Translations under genes and position numbers: made by a program
NCBI GenBank assembly: GCA_039566865.1
Contig: CM076945.1
Location: forward strand, 5,197,501 to 5,261,500
Length of the DNA: 64,000 nucleotides
Reading direction: 5' to 3'
From: Aurelia coerulea
Taxonomy: Eukaryota > Cnidaria > Scyphozoa > Semaeostomeae > Ulmaridae
The notes under the pieces: generated by a model
Told to the model about the DNA's origin: nothing
Database searches by the model: none
What the model saw: only the letters and a program-made list of their open reading frames with translations
Part shown: positions 45,337 to 60,300 of the stretch, in pieces
How positions within the stretch are numbered: position 1 is the stretch's first letter
How the letters are laid out: each line of letters opens with the position of its first letter

Positions 45337-48300
45337 TGATTTGTAATAAGTGCATGAAACTCACCTCTGGCTTTCTGTCGATTTTGATCTTGAATAAATT
45401 ATTACGTAAAGGATATATGATAATGATTACATCTCCGAATTCCATATTTATAATTCCTCTTCTGAAATCCCGTGAATGCTCCGACCAAACAATGTGAACT
45501 TCATCATTTCCAAGATGGCGGACCTGAAGGATCAAACGATACTCAATGTTAGAGTATAACTCTTTCAAACTCAGCACAAAGCAGGACAATACTCCAGGGA
45601 AGAAAATAAAATGACTAAAAATGGACAATTCTAAGTGGAAAAATATATGGGTTGCTTAATTTAGCTTGTTAGAGGTTGACTGCTGCAATTTTTACAAAAC
45701 TAATGCAAAAAGGTTGGTTGAAATTTGATCGAAATTTCCAGTCCTCGCAGCAGTACTCAAATAAAACTTTCATGTACATAAAAATGACCATAACCTAAGT
45801 ACGATATCACCAATCTGGTGAAACAATGACATTCAAGTTGTAAAGCAGTTTGATAACTTAATTTTCACCCTGTATAAACAATGTTTGAATAAATAAAAAG
45901 GACTAAAAATTGGCCCTTACACTATAAGATAATACACAAGGTGTTCACACTACCTATAAAACTGTTTGTTAAGTTTCCAAATTAGTTCGTGTTTTAAAGG
46001 AAAATTCCGGGGTTGGTATGATTGGTGAGAATATAAAATATCATACTGTTTTAAAAGGTGCATCGTACTTTTTCTTCAATTTTTCGTCTTCTCTCCGCAA
46101 AATTACGTATCAAAATCAGCGATAAAGGCGTAGTGATGTCATTAGCACAAGCTCAGAGCCATGGTAAAAGCGTTCTGACGTCATGTTGAGCACGAACGAG
46201 GCTGCAAACAATGTTGATTGCAATACTCTTGCAAAATGGCGATGAGATTTGGCCTAGCTTAAGAAAAATGTTTAACGAATTGACAGATATTACAAACGTC
46301 AAAATGTGGAAGAAAGGTTGCAATTGGATTTTAGTAATTGGTAAGTTTGCTTTCATGTATTAATTTGACAAACCTTGGAATTGTCCTATAAAGCTGAAGG
46401 CGGAGACATAAAAGTGTTATCCAACAACAAAACAAATGTATAACTCAACTCAAATAGTATCTTTTCTGCAACTATTAAGCGTAAAACGCACTTTATGGTA
46501 CGCATGCTCTCACTCTTTGATCCTGATACCGAGTGTCCCAAAAAAAGTACTCCTGTTTAAAAAACCACCAAAAATTGATTATGAAACCTTTGATGAAATT
46601 TTCTTTTTGAATTGCTTTATCAAAGACCCAACAATATTCACAGATGATAAAATGTTTGCTTTTGATGCAGAAAGGTAGGAAATTTACGCGTTGAAAAACC
46701 TTATTTTGAGCTATAGTTTTTAAGCAAAATACTCAAGCTTGCCTAAGGGTCAAAATTTTCAGATTTTTTATCATCAATAAAGTCTCCAATGATAGTGCGC
46801 ATTTACTTCTGTCATTTATGACCATACTAGAAGTTTTACATGCACAAAAAATTGATTTGGCAACCATCAGTGATTTTTGCAGTATGATTCAAAACCAGGT
46901 AGCCCCGAAAAGAGCTAAATTTGCTCATTTTTTAAACCATTTACAAGATCAGCTATGCCATGGATAATAATTTGGTCTTTGATCTACTGAACAAAAAAGA
47001 AAATTGAAGATCGGCCGTGTAATCAAATTTTGGTGATTTTTCAAACGGGAGTACTTTTTTTGGGACACCCGGTAGATAAACTGTGACGGTACATTCAATG
47101 AACGCCAACATTTGCTTGGCACGATATGATAAATACCTTAGTAATGATACCAGATTCTCCTTCTGACAGTGGCATCCTCGTTGATACATGAAATATCACT
47201 TCTAAATCATGCGTTGCAAAGTATGGCGCTGATGTACCAGTTGACAGGTTTCTCTCCAGGCCTCCAAGAAAACCACTATGGGTTGCAAGGTCAACCTACA
47301 AAAAAAATCAGGTAATCAGTTGAACGTCGAAAGATATTTCTGAATAAAAACACGGTGCGTTGTATCGATCTTCTTTCATTTACTACCTCCTGTTTTTGGA
47401 ATAAAAACCGAATATTATTTCACAAAAAATTTGCGTCCTAAAACCAAGGTTTGACAAAATAGTTAAACCGTGCACCAGTCTGAATAGCCGCGCACCATCG
47501 AGAGCGGAATTCGAGGAGTAAAGAAAATTTTAGGGGCTTTTGATCCCCTCGGGGGATTTAGGAGACACATTATTTCGTGCTAATACATTTCACACATCTT
47601 TAATACACCACATGAAAGCAGGGACCTTCGCAAATCTTACAATGACAAAAGCTGACACATGGTTCCGTCACTCAATGCAGTTTTAAAGTTCTGTACCATA
47701 GATTTGCATTAAGGTCAGCATTGTTACACAAGATAAAGATTCTTAGTGAAAATGCAATACACTGAATGTCATCAGCATCCATTTTAGAGCTCGCTGCTTC
47801 AAATAGAAAATATGTCACGCTGTTCTGCTTCCATATTCTAAATCTGTGACGTTTTGTGGTTTTAAAAGTCTTATGGCGATTGGCCCTTGGCTTATGGCTT
47901 AGATAAGAGTGGTAAAAAGCAAAACAGAGAGCAGACTGCAATGGCGGGGAATCGAACCCCGGTCTCTCGCTTGGGAAGCGAGCATTCTACCACTAGACCA
48001 CCACTGCTTGTTTTTGGAAGATCAAAATGATAAATGGATCTGCGATACCCGGAAATGACTCACTTCTTATTTGCTACCAATATCAGTGACCATTGTCTAG
48101 CAATAGAAAAAGGAAGACATACAAAACCAAAAACCGAAAAACATAATCGAATATGTCCACTATGTGATGAAAACAAAATTGAAGATGAGATACATTTCAT
48201 TATGCAATGCAAATCCTTTACAGCGGAAAGAAAAAGCTTCAATAGCAAAATCATCGACACTTATCCAAACTATAGAAATATTTCAACAGATGAACAAAAA

Positions 48301-51300
48301 TACATATTTCTTCAGACAAATGAAGATCATCGTTTTCTCGAACTTCTTGGTGAATATATGTTTACAATTTATAACAAGAGACTGCAAATCCATACTGAAT
48401 CTCAAAATGGATAATTCATTGAAATACCTCCACGCAACTTACCAAATTCTGATTACAATGCATAATTTAGCTACTCATTTACATACTATCGTTTATCGTC
48501 ACTATTATTGTCATCTTTATAATTGTTAGTAAAATAGAAATTAGTTGTAGAAAAGTAGAAGCTTAGACCATGTATCTAATTAGATATCGTGTCTTATGGA
48601 AAAAAAAGGAAGCAGTTAACAGTGTTAAGTGAATGCTGCTTAAGGGAGTCTGTTTGTAATTCCATTTGATCCACATTCCGTTGGTAATTTTCAAAGGAAA
48701 GAATCACTGCATTGAATCAAAGAATGCTGCATTGAGGTCAGCATTGTTACGCAAGATAAAGATTCGTGGTAAAAGTGCAATATACTGAATGTCATCAGCA
48801 TCAATTTTAGAGCTCGCTGCTTCAAATAGAAAATATTTCATGCTATTTTGCAGTTTCATGATATTCCAAATCTGTGATTCTTTCCTTTGCAAATTACCAA
48901 AAGAATCTGGATCACATTGAATAACAAACATATCCCCCTTTAGCAGCATTTACTTAACACTATCAACTGCTAGTAAATAAGAAGTGAATCATTTCCGGGT
49001 GCTGCAGATCCAGTTATCTTTTTCATCTTCCAAAAACAAGCATTGGTGGTCTAGTGGTAGAATACTCGCCCGCCAAGCGAGAGACCGGGGTTCGATTCCC
49101 CGCCATTGCAGTCTGCTCTATTTTGCTTTTTATCAGTCTTATCTAAGCCATAAGCCCATAAGTCATAAGTCATAAGTCATAAGCCATAAGCCATAAGCCA
49201 TAAGCCATAAGCCATAAGCCATAGGCATAAGCCAAGGGCCAAATGCCACAAGACAAATGTTACAGACCATGAGAAAACATGAGCAAGCTATAAAGTTCAA
49301 AGGCAGAAACACCGCAATACAACAAAAACAACAGCAAATGGTTGAATATGCTGTTGTTTTTGTTGTATTGCGGTGTTTCTGCCTTTAAACTTATTAATTC
49401 ATTCGTCACCGCAAGCATCTTCGGATCCGACAATCGACGCTGGTATCGTGGCCTTTCCTTTTTCAAATTATTCTATAAAGTTCAAGGTATGTTCCAGCGA
49501 GATGATTGCCTCTAATACTCTTCAACAATTGCAGCACATTTTGTGTAAAGGTAAATCATATTTCTGCTGACAGATTCTACAAGTCAAAATTAAAAAAAAT
49601 TTTGGACATACAACCAAGGGAGATTTTAAAGACTCATTTTCAACAATAAGAATTTAGGCAAAAGAAAATGACTTTCAGATAAAGCGAAAGTTGACTTTGG
49701 CACATGAAGGATCATGGTTAATAATAGGTCTTTAACAAAGTGAAGTGTACAACTGGCAAGGCACATCAGAGGCTCATTTGCATGGCACTTTCTTTGACTG
49801 CCCAAGAGTTTTTATGACTGATTGATTGATTGGTTGATTGATTGATTGATTGATTGATAAGATAAAAATTCTTAGTAAACATGCAATATACTGAATGTCA
49901 TCAGCATCAATTTTAGAGCTCGCTGCTTCCAATAGAAAATATTTTATGCTATTTTGCTTCCATATTCTAATTCTGTGTTCTTTCCTTTGCAACTTACCAA
50001 AAGAATTTGGATCAAACTGAATAACAAACAGAAACTGCCAGTAAATAAAAAGTGAATCATTTCCGGGTATCGCAGATCCATTTATCATTTTCATCTTCCA
50101 AAAACAAGCATTGGTGGTCTAGTGGTAGAACGCTCGCCCTCCAAGCGAGAGACCGGGGTTCGATTCCCCGCCAGTGCAGTCTGCTCTATTTTGCTTTTGA
50201 TCACTCTTATCTAAGCCAAGGGCCAAGGGCCAACAAGGGCCAAGGGCCAAGGGCCAGACGCCACAAGACAAATGTTACAGACCATGAGAAAATATGAACA
50301 ATCTATAAAGTACAAGGTATGTTCCAGCGACATGATTGCCTCTTACATCCTCAAACTACTGCAGCAGTAGATCATATTTCTGCTGACAGATTCTACAAGT
50401 CAAATTTTTCAAATTTTTGGACATACAACCAAGGGAGACTTTAAAGACTCATTGTCAACAATAAGAATTTCGGCAAAAGAAGAATGACTTTCAGATAAAG
50501 CAAAAGTTGACTTTGGCGCATGAAGGATCATGGTTAACAATGGAACTTTAATTAGGCACATCAGAGGCTCATTTGCCTGGCACTTTCTTTGACTGCCCAA
50601 GAGTCTTTAAAGAGACACAATCGCAAAATTTTTGATGTCAGAAAATCTCAATGAGATTCTTCCTGCATTAAGAAGAGACCTTGTATATTCTGAAACTGTA
50701 TTTTGTGGTTTCGTGCGACTTCTAGAAGTATCATAAAACAGTAAAACGAATGGAAAAACAACGTATTTGTGCCCACACTTTTTTGCGGCACGTGCGCATT
50801 AACAATGGAATGACAATAGACAAATTCTCGCCTTGCAAGTTTCTTTTCATAAAACTCGGTCAATTAAATTTTCGGTTTTGTGTATCAAACATATTTTCAG
50901 AATGTACAAGGTCTCTACTTTATGCATGAGGAATCTCGTTTAGATTTTCAGACACAAAAAATTTGCGATTGTGTCTCTTTAAAGCGATATAAAAGCGTAA
51001 AAATAAGTACACTGACCTCCCATGTCATCCCAGAAACGAAATCTTCAAATAGTTTGCTCCCAGCTGTGTTTGACATTATTGACATTTTATCTTCTTGGCC
51101 CGGTCCAACGTAGAAAACAGCAATCTTGTGTGTTTCTCGGCTATAAAATAGTGGCAAACAATAAACCATGCTTTGATACTAAAAGTGGGAAGGAAACCTC
51201 AAAGAGTTAATCCAAAACTGCAAAGGACTTGGTGACAAATTAGATGAAGATATTGACCACAATGTCTTACGTATCAAATTTTATTTGAAACACCTCAAAA

Positions 51301-54300
51301 CAAAAATTGGAAATGTTTGCATCATAAATTTCAAGTTGTATGTTTTGGAACGTTTTGATCCAGCGATATTTTGCTTCTCAAGATTACGAAATATGCAAGC
51401 GTTTTGTTTGGGGGTCTCACATAATTTCCGTAAACAGCAAGCCATGAAATTTTAAAATCTGAATACTATTTCATCGAAATCACTTACCACGGTCTGCTGT
51501 CTAGATTCTTCAGTTCTCTTATTAGTCCAGGCGTCTGCTTTAACAGGTCAATTTCTTGGCTATAAGAAGCAAATAATAGGAAGTCAACAGAACAAGAACA
51601 GATTTTGTAACACAATAGCATCAATTGCTTTAATTGACACCTCAATTCAAAGCGATTAGCGATTGTAGACGAAGGAAATTCTTTCAACCAGTAATTCAAA
51701 ACAAAAACGCAAAAGTTGCCCTGAAACCAGTAGGGCAAACTCTCGTCTTGTGAATGCGAAAGGTGGTTTTTAAGAGAAGTTATGTGCTTATAACGAAAGA
51801 AGAAGGGTAAATCTAAAGATCTGCCTGGCGGATTTTGTTTATTTGATTCAGAAGCCGAGCAGAAGGCATTGTAATTCTCGCGTATGTGGGCTTAAATGAA
51901 ACAATTACCACAAAGCTCCTGAATAAAAAAAATCCGCCAGGCAGATCTTTAGATTTACCCTTCGTCTTTTGTTATAAGCACATAACTTCTCTTAAAAACC
52001 ACTTTTCGCGTGCACAAGACGAGAGTTTGCCCTACTGGTTTCGGGGCAACTTTTGCAGCCTTGTTTGTTTTGAATTACTGGTTGAGAGAACTTCCTTTGT
52101 CTACAATCGCTGATCGCTTTGAATTCAGGTGTCAAGCAAAAGCAACTGATGCTATTGTATAACGAAATCTGCCCTTGTTAGTCAACAGATAAATTCAGCT
52201 AAAGTTGTTTATACCCACTTCCGGTCAAGTGACCATACATATTGCTGAGATTTTAAATTAATTTTAGACACCGGAAACTAACAAATCGGCTAAACATTCA
52301 CGGAATTACGAGCGTTCGAAGTTCAAGTTTGTGCGAAAGCTGAAACCAGACGCCCCTAAATTGCATATTTAGTGAAAGTAGAATCTCGTTTATTTAAAGC
52401 AAATCAAATGGAATTTGAAAATAACTTTCCATCAACTAGCTTTCTATAACATTGAATCAAGGTTATGGGTGCTTGGAGGAATCCTGTTCAGCACAATTTA
52501 GAATTGCCCCATCTCTGATTGGTTAAGTTTTCATTCTGTGTTTTTAAGTACTCGCAGTCTTAAGTAAATTTTGGCAACGGTTACAAGAATTAGATAACTT
52601 TGGAAGTCTTTTGTGGTTTGCTCTGATATCGACGAAAGGTAAAACATTGGACAGCCTTCTTTTACCTCGATTTTAGAACGTCTTTTTGGAAAACAAGTCA
52701 GTTAGGGGCGTCTGGTTTCAGCTTTCGCACATATTTGAATACACTTGGGAAATCATCTCTTTAGCTGTTGATACACTTAACCCGCACCACGTTTTTCATG
52801 GTATGAACTTCTTAACTTGTTTGAAAAGAAGTTTCCTCAAGAGGACAATCACATGATTTGAAGTGCTTCTAAACGATATTAGCTGAATTTGCAACCTCGT
52901 TCCCAGGGTGTTCTGACGTCATAAGCTGATCGCGAAGCCGAATGAACACCCTGGTACACTTGGCATCAATCTTGCCAATATATGGCAAGATGTGCCCCAT
53001 TATGGATTTGCAGTTTGCTAGGCAACGATAATCGATGAAAAATGGTCGTTGCTCTAGCGCTAATTCTGAAGTATATAAATTGAGAAATTAAAAACAAACA
53101 CCTTGAGGACCCTATTTTAGCCCTTTTTAAGATATTTAATCATTAATCCGGGGTTAGCAAGTGCATTTAGTAGGAAAACGAGCACGATCCATTTGGGTGG
53201 AAAAAGGGCCTAAATTGAAATTTTCGAGAATTTCCCCCACAGCTTTGAAAATAGAATGGCTCGTTATTCGGCGAATTTTAGAGATAAATTGGAGATTAAA
53301 AGTGTTTTAGTGAAAGAATACAGTTTTCCGTCGAATTTTGACATGCCGCGGCCGTCTACTCCTCGCAAAACGGAGTTACGGCGTAAAATGGGGTAGGCCG
53401 AAATTATTCCCCATTTTTGGGGGCGCGCGTTCCGCTTCTGGGGGCAATATTGAACCCCAAATTCCGTTATTAGACTCGCAAATGAATGGTCTCTTGAAAA
53501 CATTTTTCCATTTTGAAATCAGGCTCGTAACCATGGAGCATCGACTCCAAACGTAGCCTCGGGTCGGAAAATCGTAACATTTATTTTTCAACCCCCTGTT
53601 ATGACGTCATAATGACCCCAAAATTTCCTGAAACTCCGAAATTCGGATGCGCCGTGGTCCATTACCCCTTTTAAACTCCTCACTTGCCCCATACACTCCA
53701 TTGATTTTGTGAAATTACCGATTCAATAAAGGCCATTTTTGAATGGGAGCCAGTTATAATCTGATTTTGCTATTGTTTCCGAATAGCCAATCAAATTGTC
53801 GAACGGCCTCCTGTATCCCAGAGTAGAGGTAGAGCAACGAACTCACTCTGGGGACGAGATTGCTGAATTTGTCAATTTCAACAAGTTTCACATCGATTCT
53901 AAGGTTCACTAAATAACCTTATAGCAATGCAGATAGACTTTGACAATTACAGTTGGCTAGGCAATGATATACCAGATCAAGTACCAATAGGTTTTCGGGA
54001 AAGACAGCAGAAAGTCATGAAAGAGAGAATTCGCTGGCACACTCCCCAAACAGTGGGGGGGGGGGAAACTAGGGGGAGATGGGGTGCGGTCGCCTCCGGA
54101 TGTTAGCAAAAAAACAAAGGCCTTATGTTTGAAAACAATGGTGATGAACAAAGCTTTTCGATTAAAACAATAGCTTCACCCCTAATATCTAGCAAAGTTT
54201 CCGCCACTGTCCCCAAAACAGTTTGCATGCAAGTTGAATGGAATTCAAGCAGCACTATGTCTACAGGTAAAAGCAATATATAAATTACACCTAGAAAATC

Positions 54301-57300
54301 TATTTTACAGAGAATTCAAGTGATACTTCAGTACTTCGGTAGATTAGTGGACAGTTTTTTTACATTCAATGAAAACAATTAAAGAACAAACAATAAGATT
54401 TATAAACTGCGTGCCATCTATAGCGGGAAAGGACGCTTGGGTGATTTAATGTACCTAATTGTAGCTTCAAGCTTCAAGAATCATTCTGTTGATGATATAT
54501 GGAAATTCAGCACTTCTATACAATAGCAGTGAACAAAAGAAATTATCATCAAGGTTGGAAGTGTCTAGGTTCAGAAATTTTGGAGAGTTCGCCATGGAGA
54601 TTCACACGAACGTTGTTAAACAAAGGGCAGCTGGACCCCCCCCCCTCCCCGTCCCCCCTCCAACCGACTGCCATGCAAATATGTTCCATAATTAAAGATT
54701 CTGATAGCCTAGCCCAACTCATCACAGCGATCAGCTCTTAAGCCCGTCAGTTATTTCATGGTACCACACCTGACAAGAATGAAATTAAAAACATGTCTAA
54801 TGCTCGAACTGCAGAGCTATGCGACAATGTTTTACTAACCGTTTCTCCCACGATAGATGACCAAGCTGATGTATGAAATAACGAGACAAGTGAAAAGGTG
54901 CAACTGAATTTACAACATCTGGTGCCTTTATCCTTGCAGCATTTATTCTATGAGACAAAAGGGGAAGTTTTTCATTTGATAATCATTTACTACAACAGAT
55001 ACATTGTCATCATTTAGCCCATTTTTCCCAACATACCGTAAAAGCTCTATTAAGCCCCCCCCCCAATTTATATAAAATTCCAGAGATTACCAAAGATTTT
55101 CCATTTATTGAGCTAAATAAGTTTGCATGTCAATCTTGGTATGGTTTGAGATAAAAATGTGTCGAATTCATGTATTTAACCATGGGTAATATTGCACCGT
55201 TGATGTGGCCTATATTATGATCAAAATTGTATTTTTACTCACTGTGTTGTTTCTCTTCCACGTGGTTGCGAGTAAAGCTTGATAATATTGTTATTCCTTC
55301 GTTCTTCTCTCGTCACGGCAAAGAATCGAATGCCGCCATCATTCAAATACTTGCAGCGGCTGGTGCTCCTACGCAGCGATATGTCTCATTTCAAACTTCC
55401 CTCTTTAAATCCCGTGGAAGGGAAACAACACAGTAAGTAAAAATACAATTTCGATCATAATATAGGCCACATCAATGGTGCATTATTGCCCACGATTTAA
55501 CTCATAAAATTGTATGTTTAAACCGCAAAATGTGGTGTAAAAGAACTAAAAAGTGTCCAAAATTAAATAAGCCCCCCCCCCCCCCCCCGGTGGCTTAATA
55601 GAGCTTTTACGGTAGCCCTTGGCACAATGGCCAAAGCTATTCAGATGGGCAACTTGGTTGCAAAATATTACTCGATCATCCGGCAAAACATCGTACAGCA
55701 AAATAGAGATAAGTAACAAGACATGCTGATACTGAAAATCAGTGGATAACCCAAAGTGCCAGTGTCACCAAAGGTCCTTTGTGGGTACGCTGCAACTTAA
55801 AACTGTATGAAAATCAAATCTGGCCATAGTAGAATGTTTGGATCCACAGTGTAGTAGCTGAAAGGATAGAAAAGTGGACTAAATTCAAAATGTTCTATCA
55901 GTTTAACTGCTGCAGCGTCTTTTTCCTCTTAGGCCAAATTTGATTTTCAGACGTCTGAAATTTCAGCATGCCCGCAAAGGACTCTGGATGACAATGGCTC
56001 TTTAAAGACGAAATGAGATATCAGAAAATTCAAACATGATTTCTTATTATCGACAGTGTTATTCGTTTGCATCAATAAAGATTTTCGCTTTAGATCATAT
56101 TCAAAACTCTGGCCTCGTTTGCTCAAAACTCTGGTCTCAATTTAACTACCAAAATGAACAAACCTCTCATCATCTCTGATCTCATGCACATAATTCTGCT
56201 CTTTATTGTGTTGTTTTAAAACTGACGTCACAACTGTTGATTGAATGTCCGTTGTTATTTGTTCCGGGACTGGAGCCGGTAGGTTCAATGCTTGGTCTGG
56301 AAATACGAGACACTCAGGGCTGGTGTTGCCTATATAATACAGCATCTTGAATAAGAAATAAAGTTATTTGAATAACATCATCAAGCAAAATCACCAAAGA
56401 AGCATTGAAGTTATTCAAAATAATGGCGCTTGGTTGAAAAACCATTTAGACCACGCTCAAATGGGATCCATGCAAAAGGGATCGGATCCAAAAAGGCGCT
56501 ACTGAGGCCCTTTTTGTTCAAACTTAAATAAAAATAGCTTTGAGGAAAGTATAGCTAAAAGTTCGTGAGGAGAGTATAGCTATCAATTTGGTAAAATTTT
56601 GACCTTACCTGATCAATCCTATCTACGTTAGTGCTTTCATCCCATGTCAGCAATCTGATATTCCCTGAGTCAAAACTTTTCGTTCTTCCTGTTGGTGCTA
56701 ATTGTTTACTTCGTAAACTACGACGGAGCCAATGGAATAAAGATGATCCCATATCTGAAGAAGATAAAGAATTCTAAGTCCTCTTGAAAAGCCACAAGGA
56801 TGCAAAGAAGATGAAAGTTCTTTTAACAACGAAACCTCTGTTGAATAATTAGAGTTAAGTTCAGTCTATCCACGGAAGGGCTCTCAAAAAGATCGAGAGC
56901 CTTTGTTGCTAAAATACCGGGTGTCCCATAAAAAGTACTCCTGTTTAAAAAATCACTAAAAATTGATTATCAAACCTTTAACAAAAATTTCTTTTTGACT
57001 TTTTTTGTCAAAGATCCAAAAACATTTATAGATGATAGAATGTTTGCCTTTGATACAACAAGGTAGAAAAATTGCACGCCGAAAAACCTTACTTTGAGCT
57101 ATAGTTTTTAAGAAACATACACAAGAGCCCAAGAGCCCAAATTTTCAGATTTTTTTATCATCATTGAAGTCTCCAATGATGGTGCGCATTTAATTCAGTC
57201 ATTTATGATCAAACAAGATGCTTTACATCCACAACGAAATTGATCTGGCAATCATCAGTGCTTCTTTGCAGTATGATTCAAAACCAAGTAGCCCTAAAAA

Positions 57301-60300
57301 GAGCTTAAAGTTGCTCATTTCCAAGCCAATTGAAAAATCAGCTAGTCTGGGCAATAATTTGGCCCTTGATCTACTTGACAAAAAAGAAAATTGAAGATCG
57401 GTTGTGTAATCAAATTTGGTGATTTTTCAAACGGGAGTACTTTTTTTTGGGACGGTAGCTATATGAAATACGTAAAAAGCTCTCCATAACAATGTTTTCA
57501 CCTATTTTCCTTAAATTTTTAGCGACAACCGTCTAGAGAATGGTCTCCTACCACCAAGCGATGAGAGTAATTTACTATGGCTCTCCTGATTTCAACTTAA
57601 TGTATTAAGTCAGGGTTGTGGCAATGTCTAGCCTCCCATCTTATTTACGAATAATACCTAGTGCTCCACCCAGTAAATTTCACTGGTATCGAATATTTAC
57701 TGTGGAAACAACTAGCATGAATATGAACCACAGCATGACATACCTGAAACAGGTGGGGTGAGTGGCCGAGCGGCTTATACAGTTTCCTTCAGGTGACTGA
57801 AGTTAAGCTCGGTCGAGTGAGGTCAAATTCTGGATGGGTGACCTCGGAGGCTTGACCTCGCAACTCAACCCACCATCCTTCGGAAGGGACGTTAAACTAG
57901 GGGTCCCATGCTTGGATGCGGCATACATAGTGGGCTTAAATTAGCTTTAGACAGCTAGAAATGCTTCCTGCCCATTCAAAATAAACTACAGAAGAAAAAA
58001 ACCCAATTACGACAAAAGAAAGAATGTGCCTACCTGGTTCATCAAACGAGGCTTGATCCGGGAATAATACTGATTGATCCCAACAATGTTTCCCCGTCAT
58101 ATCTCTCAGTATAAATCGACAGTATTTGTTATAAGTTTGCAGTGGGATTTTCATCTTTTCTTCATTCTGCAAGTTTGAGAGAAATTACTTGTTCACATTT
58201 TTAAACATTCAAAGCTCCAATATCAACCATCATCCTCTGAGCTAGACTTATGATGATGAGTTCCTTGTATCCCTGCGGTAAACCTTCTTGACCGAAGCGC
58301 CATCTTGAAGTTAAAGAGCACAGGGAAACAAGGGACTCCATGTCATAAGTCTACCTTTGTGCACCGAAGAAAAGCAAAACAAAAAGAATTAAGGCAAACA
58401 ACGACTTTTACATGATACGAAAGTCTACTTTGGCGTCATGCACGATCATGGTTAGAAATGCGAGTGTGAATGCGAATGCGAGTGCGAGGAGAGTCGCCAA
58501 CTCTCTGTAATTCCAGGCTAAAGGAATCACGAGGTGTCGTCCGATCGAGAGGAAGGACCAGGACGCTGCTTCGAAAAGCTCAGCTTCTCAGCGTCCTAAA
58601 ACTTCCTTCGGATGCTAGGTAGACATGTATGAGAAAAAAATGGTTAGAAATGGGTCTTTGAAAAGATTACGTTGTCGAACTTTTCATCTTTTATAAATTC
58701 TGCATTTGTGCAGCATCTAGCTTAGGTTCAAAATCTTTAAACCGGCGTAAAAAGGTGGGTGTGTAAAATTCAAATGACCTATTTCTTCTGATTGAATGGC
58801 TTGAAAGAAACATTAGATACTCAACTATAATTCTACCGTTAGATTTTTCAAAAATTTTGAATATATTTTGGAAATTACAGCGTATCTTACATTTCAACTC
58901 ATTTGAGGGTGTGACGTCATCAAATTTTTAAATCATAAACTAGATGGGTGACAGACTTTTGCTTCATACCATATGGTAGGCATTTATCAACTATAGTTTT
59001 CCTTGACATTATTTCATGTTACGTCAAACAGTTTAGAAATTACAATGGTTTTAAGTTTTTTTTTAATTTTTCTTGAATTCTGGAAAAAGTAGAAAAACAC
59101 TCGAATTCTGAAAATATTGAAAATTTCAGAAAAGTCCAACGGTAGAATTATAGAGAAATAGCTGACGTTTCTTTGAAATCATTTAGTTCAAAGAAATAGG
59201 TCACTGAATTTTACACCGGGCTTTTAAAGATTTGAAACATGCTGCAGCATCTACCTTTCTCCTGAGTGTAACGCTGTGAATGACACAATTTAGGAAGAGT
59301 TACATAGTATGAGACATTTGAGGCACTCCATCAAAAGAGATGCTAAGTATCAGGATAATGAAATCGAATGCTTTTAGTATTTCTGTTGTTACAACCCCAA
59401 CTGATTGAGACTTCATATTTTACGATCTTACAACCAAGAATTTCAAGATGAGAAATTTCAGAGCAAGAACAATCTTACCTGAATACTTATTTCCACGACT
59501 GATAGTAGAGTTTCTCTGTTCAAGAGGAAAAACTGCAAGAAAAAATGACATCAAATTTGGAATCCTTGGATGATGATAAACCTCAAACGTCAAAGAGTTC
59601 AGCAAAAACCCGCGTATAAGAATATATTCGATTAAGAACCTGGAGGCTGAAATTTTGCGATTAGTCCCCCAATGTATAAGAAGCCATTCAGCCTGAAATT
59701 TGAAATAGGTTCTAATTCGTAGAGACCATAGCTATAGGGTCTAATTCACAACAGAAGTTTGTGGAAGAATCATAAATTTCTATATTATCCGATGAGAAGC
59801 TTTTGCAGCTTTACTTTCGATTATCTAAAAATTTCTGATTCTTCCACAAATTTCTGTTGTGAATAATACCTCATAAACTCAAGTGCCATAAACTGACAGT
59901 AAATAATAGGCCTGAAGCTTGAATCTGAAGAAAAGAAATTCTTGAAAGCCCTGAATAAAATAAGAACCAACTTAAGAACCTTAACAGTCGCATTTCCCAC
60001 TAAATACCTAAAACATGAGATCCTAGTCAGGCTGGCTTGCAAAATTGTAGGCTCTTATACGCAGGTTTTTACTGTAATGGCACATTCATTTTTTGATCCT
60101 TCCAATGCTTTCACGAACAGCATTAGGACAATTGCTACTACTTAAGAAACAACTCTCCTTGCAACGAAATTGGGCAAAGTCAATATTTTGTGCAGGTAGT
60201 TTATGCTGGCGAAGGTAGCCTTTATAGTACTGATTTCGTAAAGAGTTGAGTCATTCTGCTCGTTGGTTCGAATTTCTATGTCTACGCTTCTCAGTTCTGG

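Larger units (their letters stand above)
48690..50600 (+). repeat. Duplicated block carrying tRNA-Gly copies
   Basis: Two direct copies, about 48690-49800 and 49857-50600, share sequence before the tRNA (CATCTTCCAAAAACAAGCA) and after it (CTGCTCTATTTTGC, then a long tail ending in GACTGCCCAAGAG). The first copy has an extra palindromic insert at about 49285-49480. Short (ATAAGCC)n and (AAGGGCC)n runs follow the tRNAs, and a (TGAT)n run sits at 49817-49857. The same tRNA module occurs inverted at 47937-48060. Confidence 0.75.

Noticed and set aside
49150..49230. Possible CRISPR-like direct repeats (ATAAGCC)n
   Set aside because: Simple 7-bp microsatellite without spacers, in an animal genome context.
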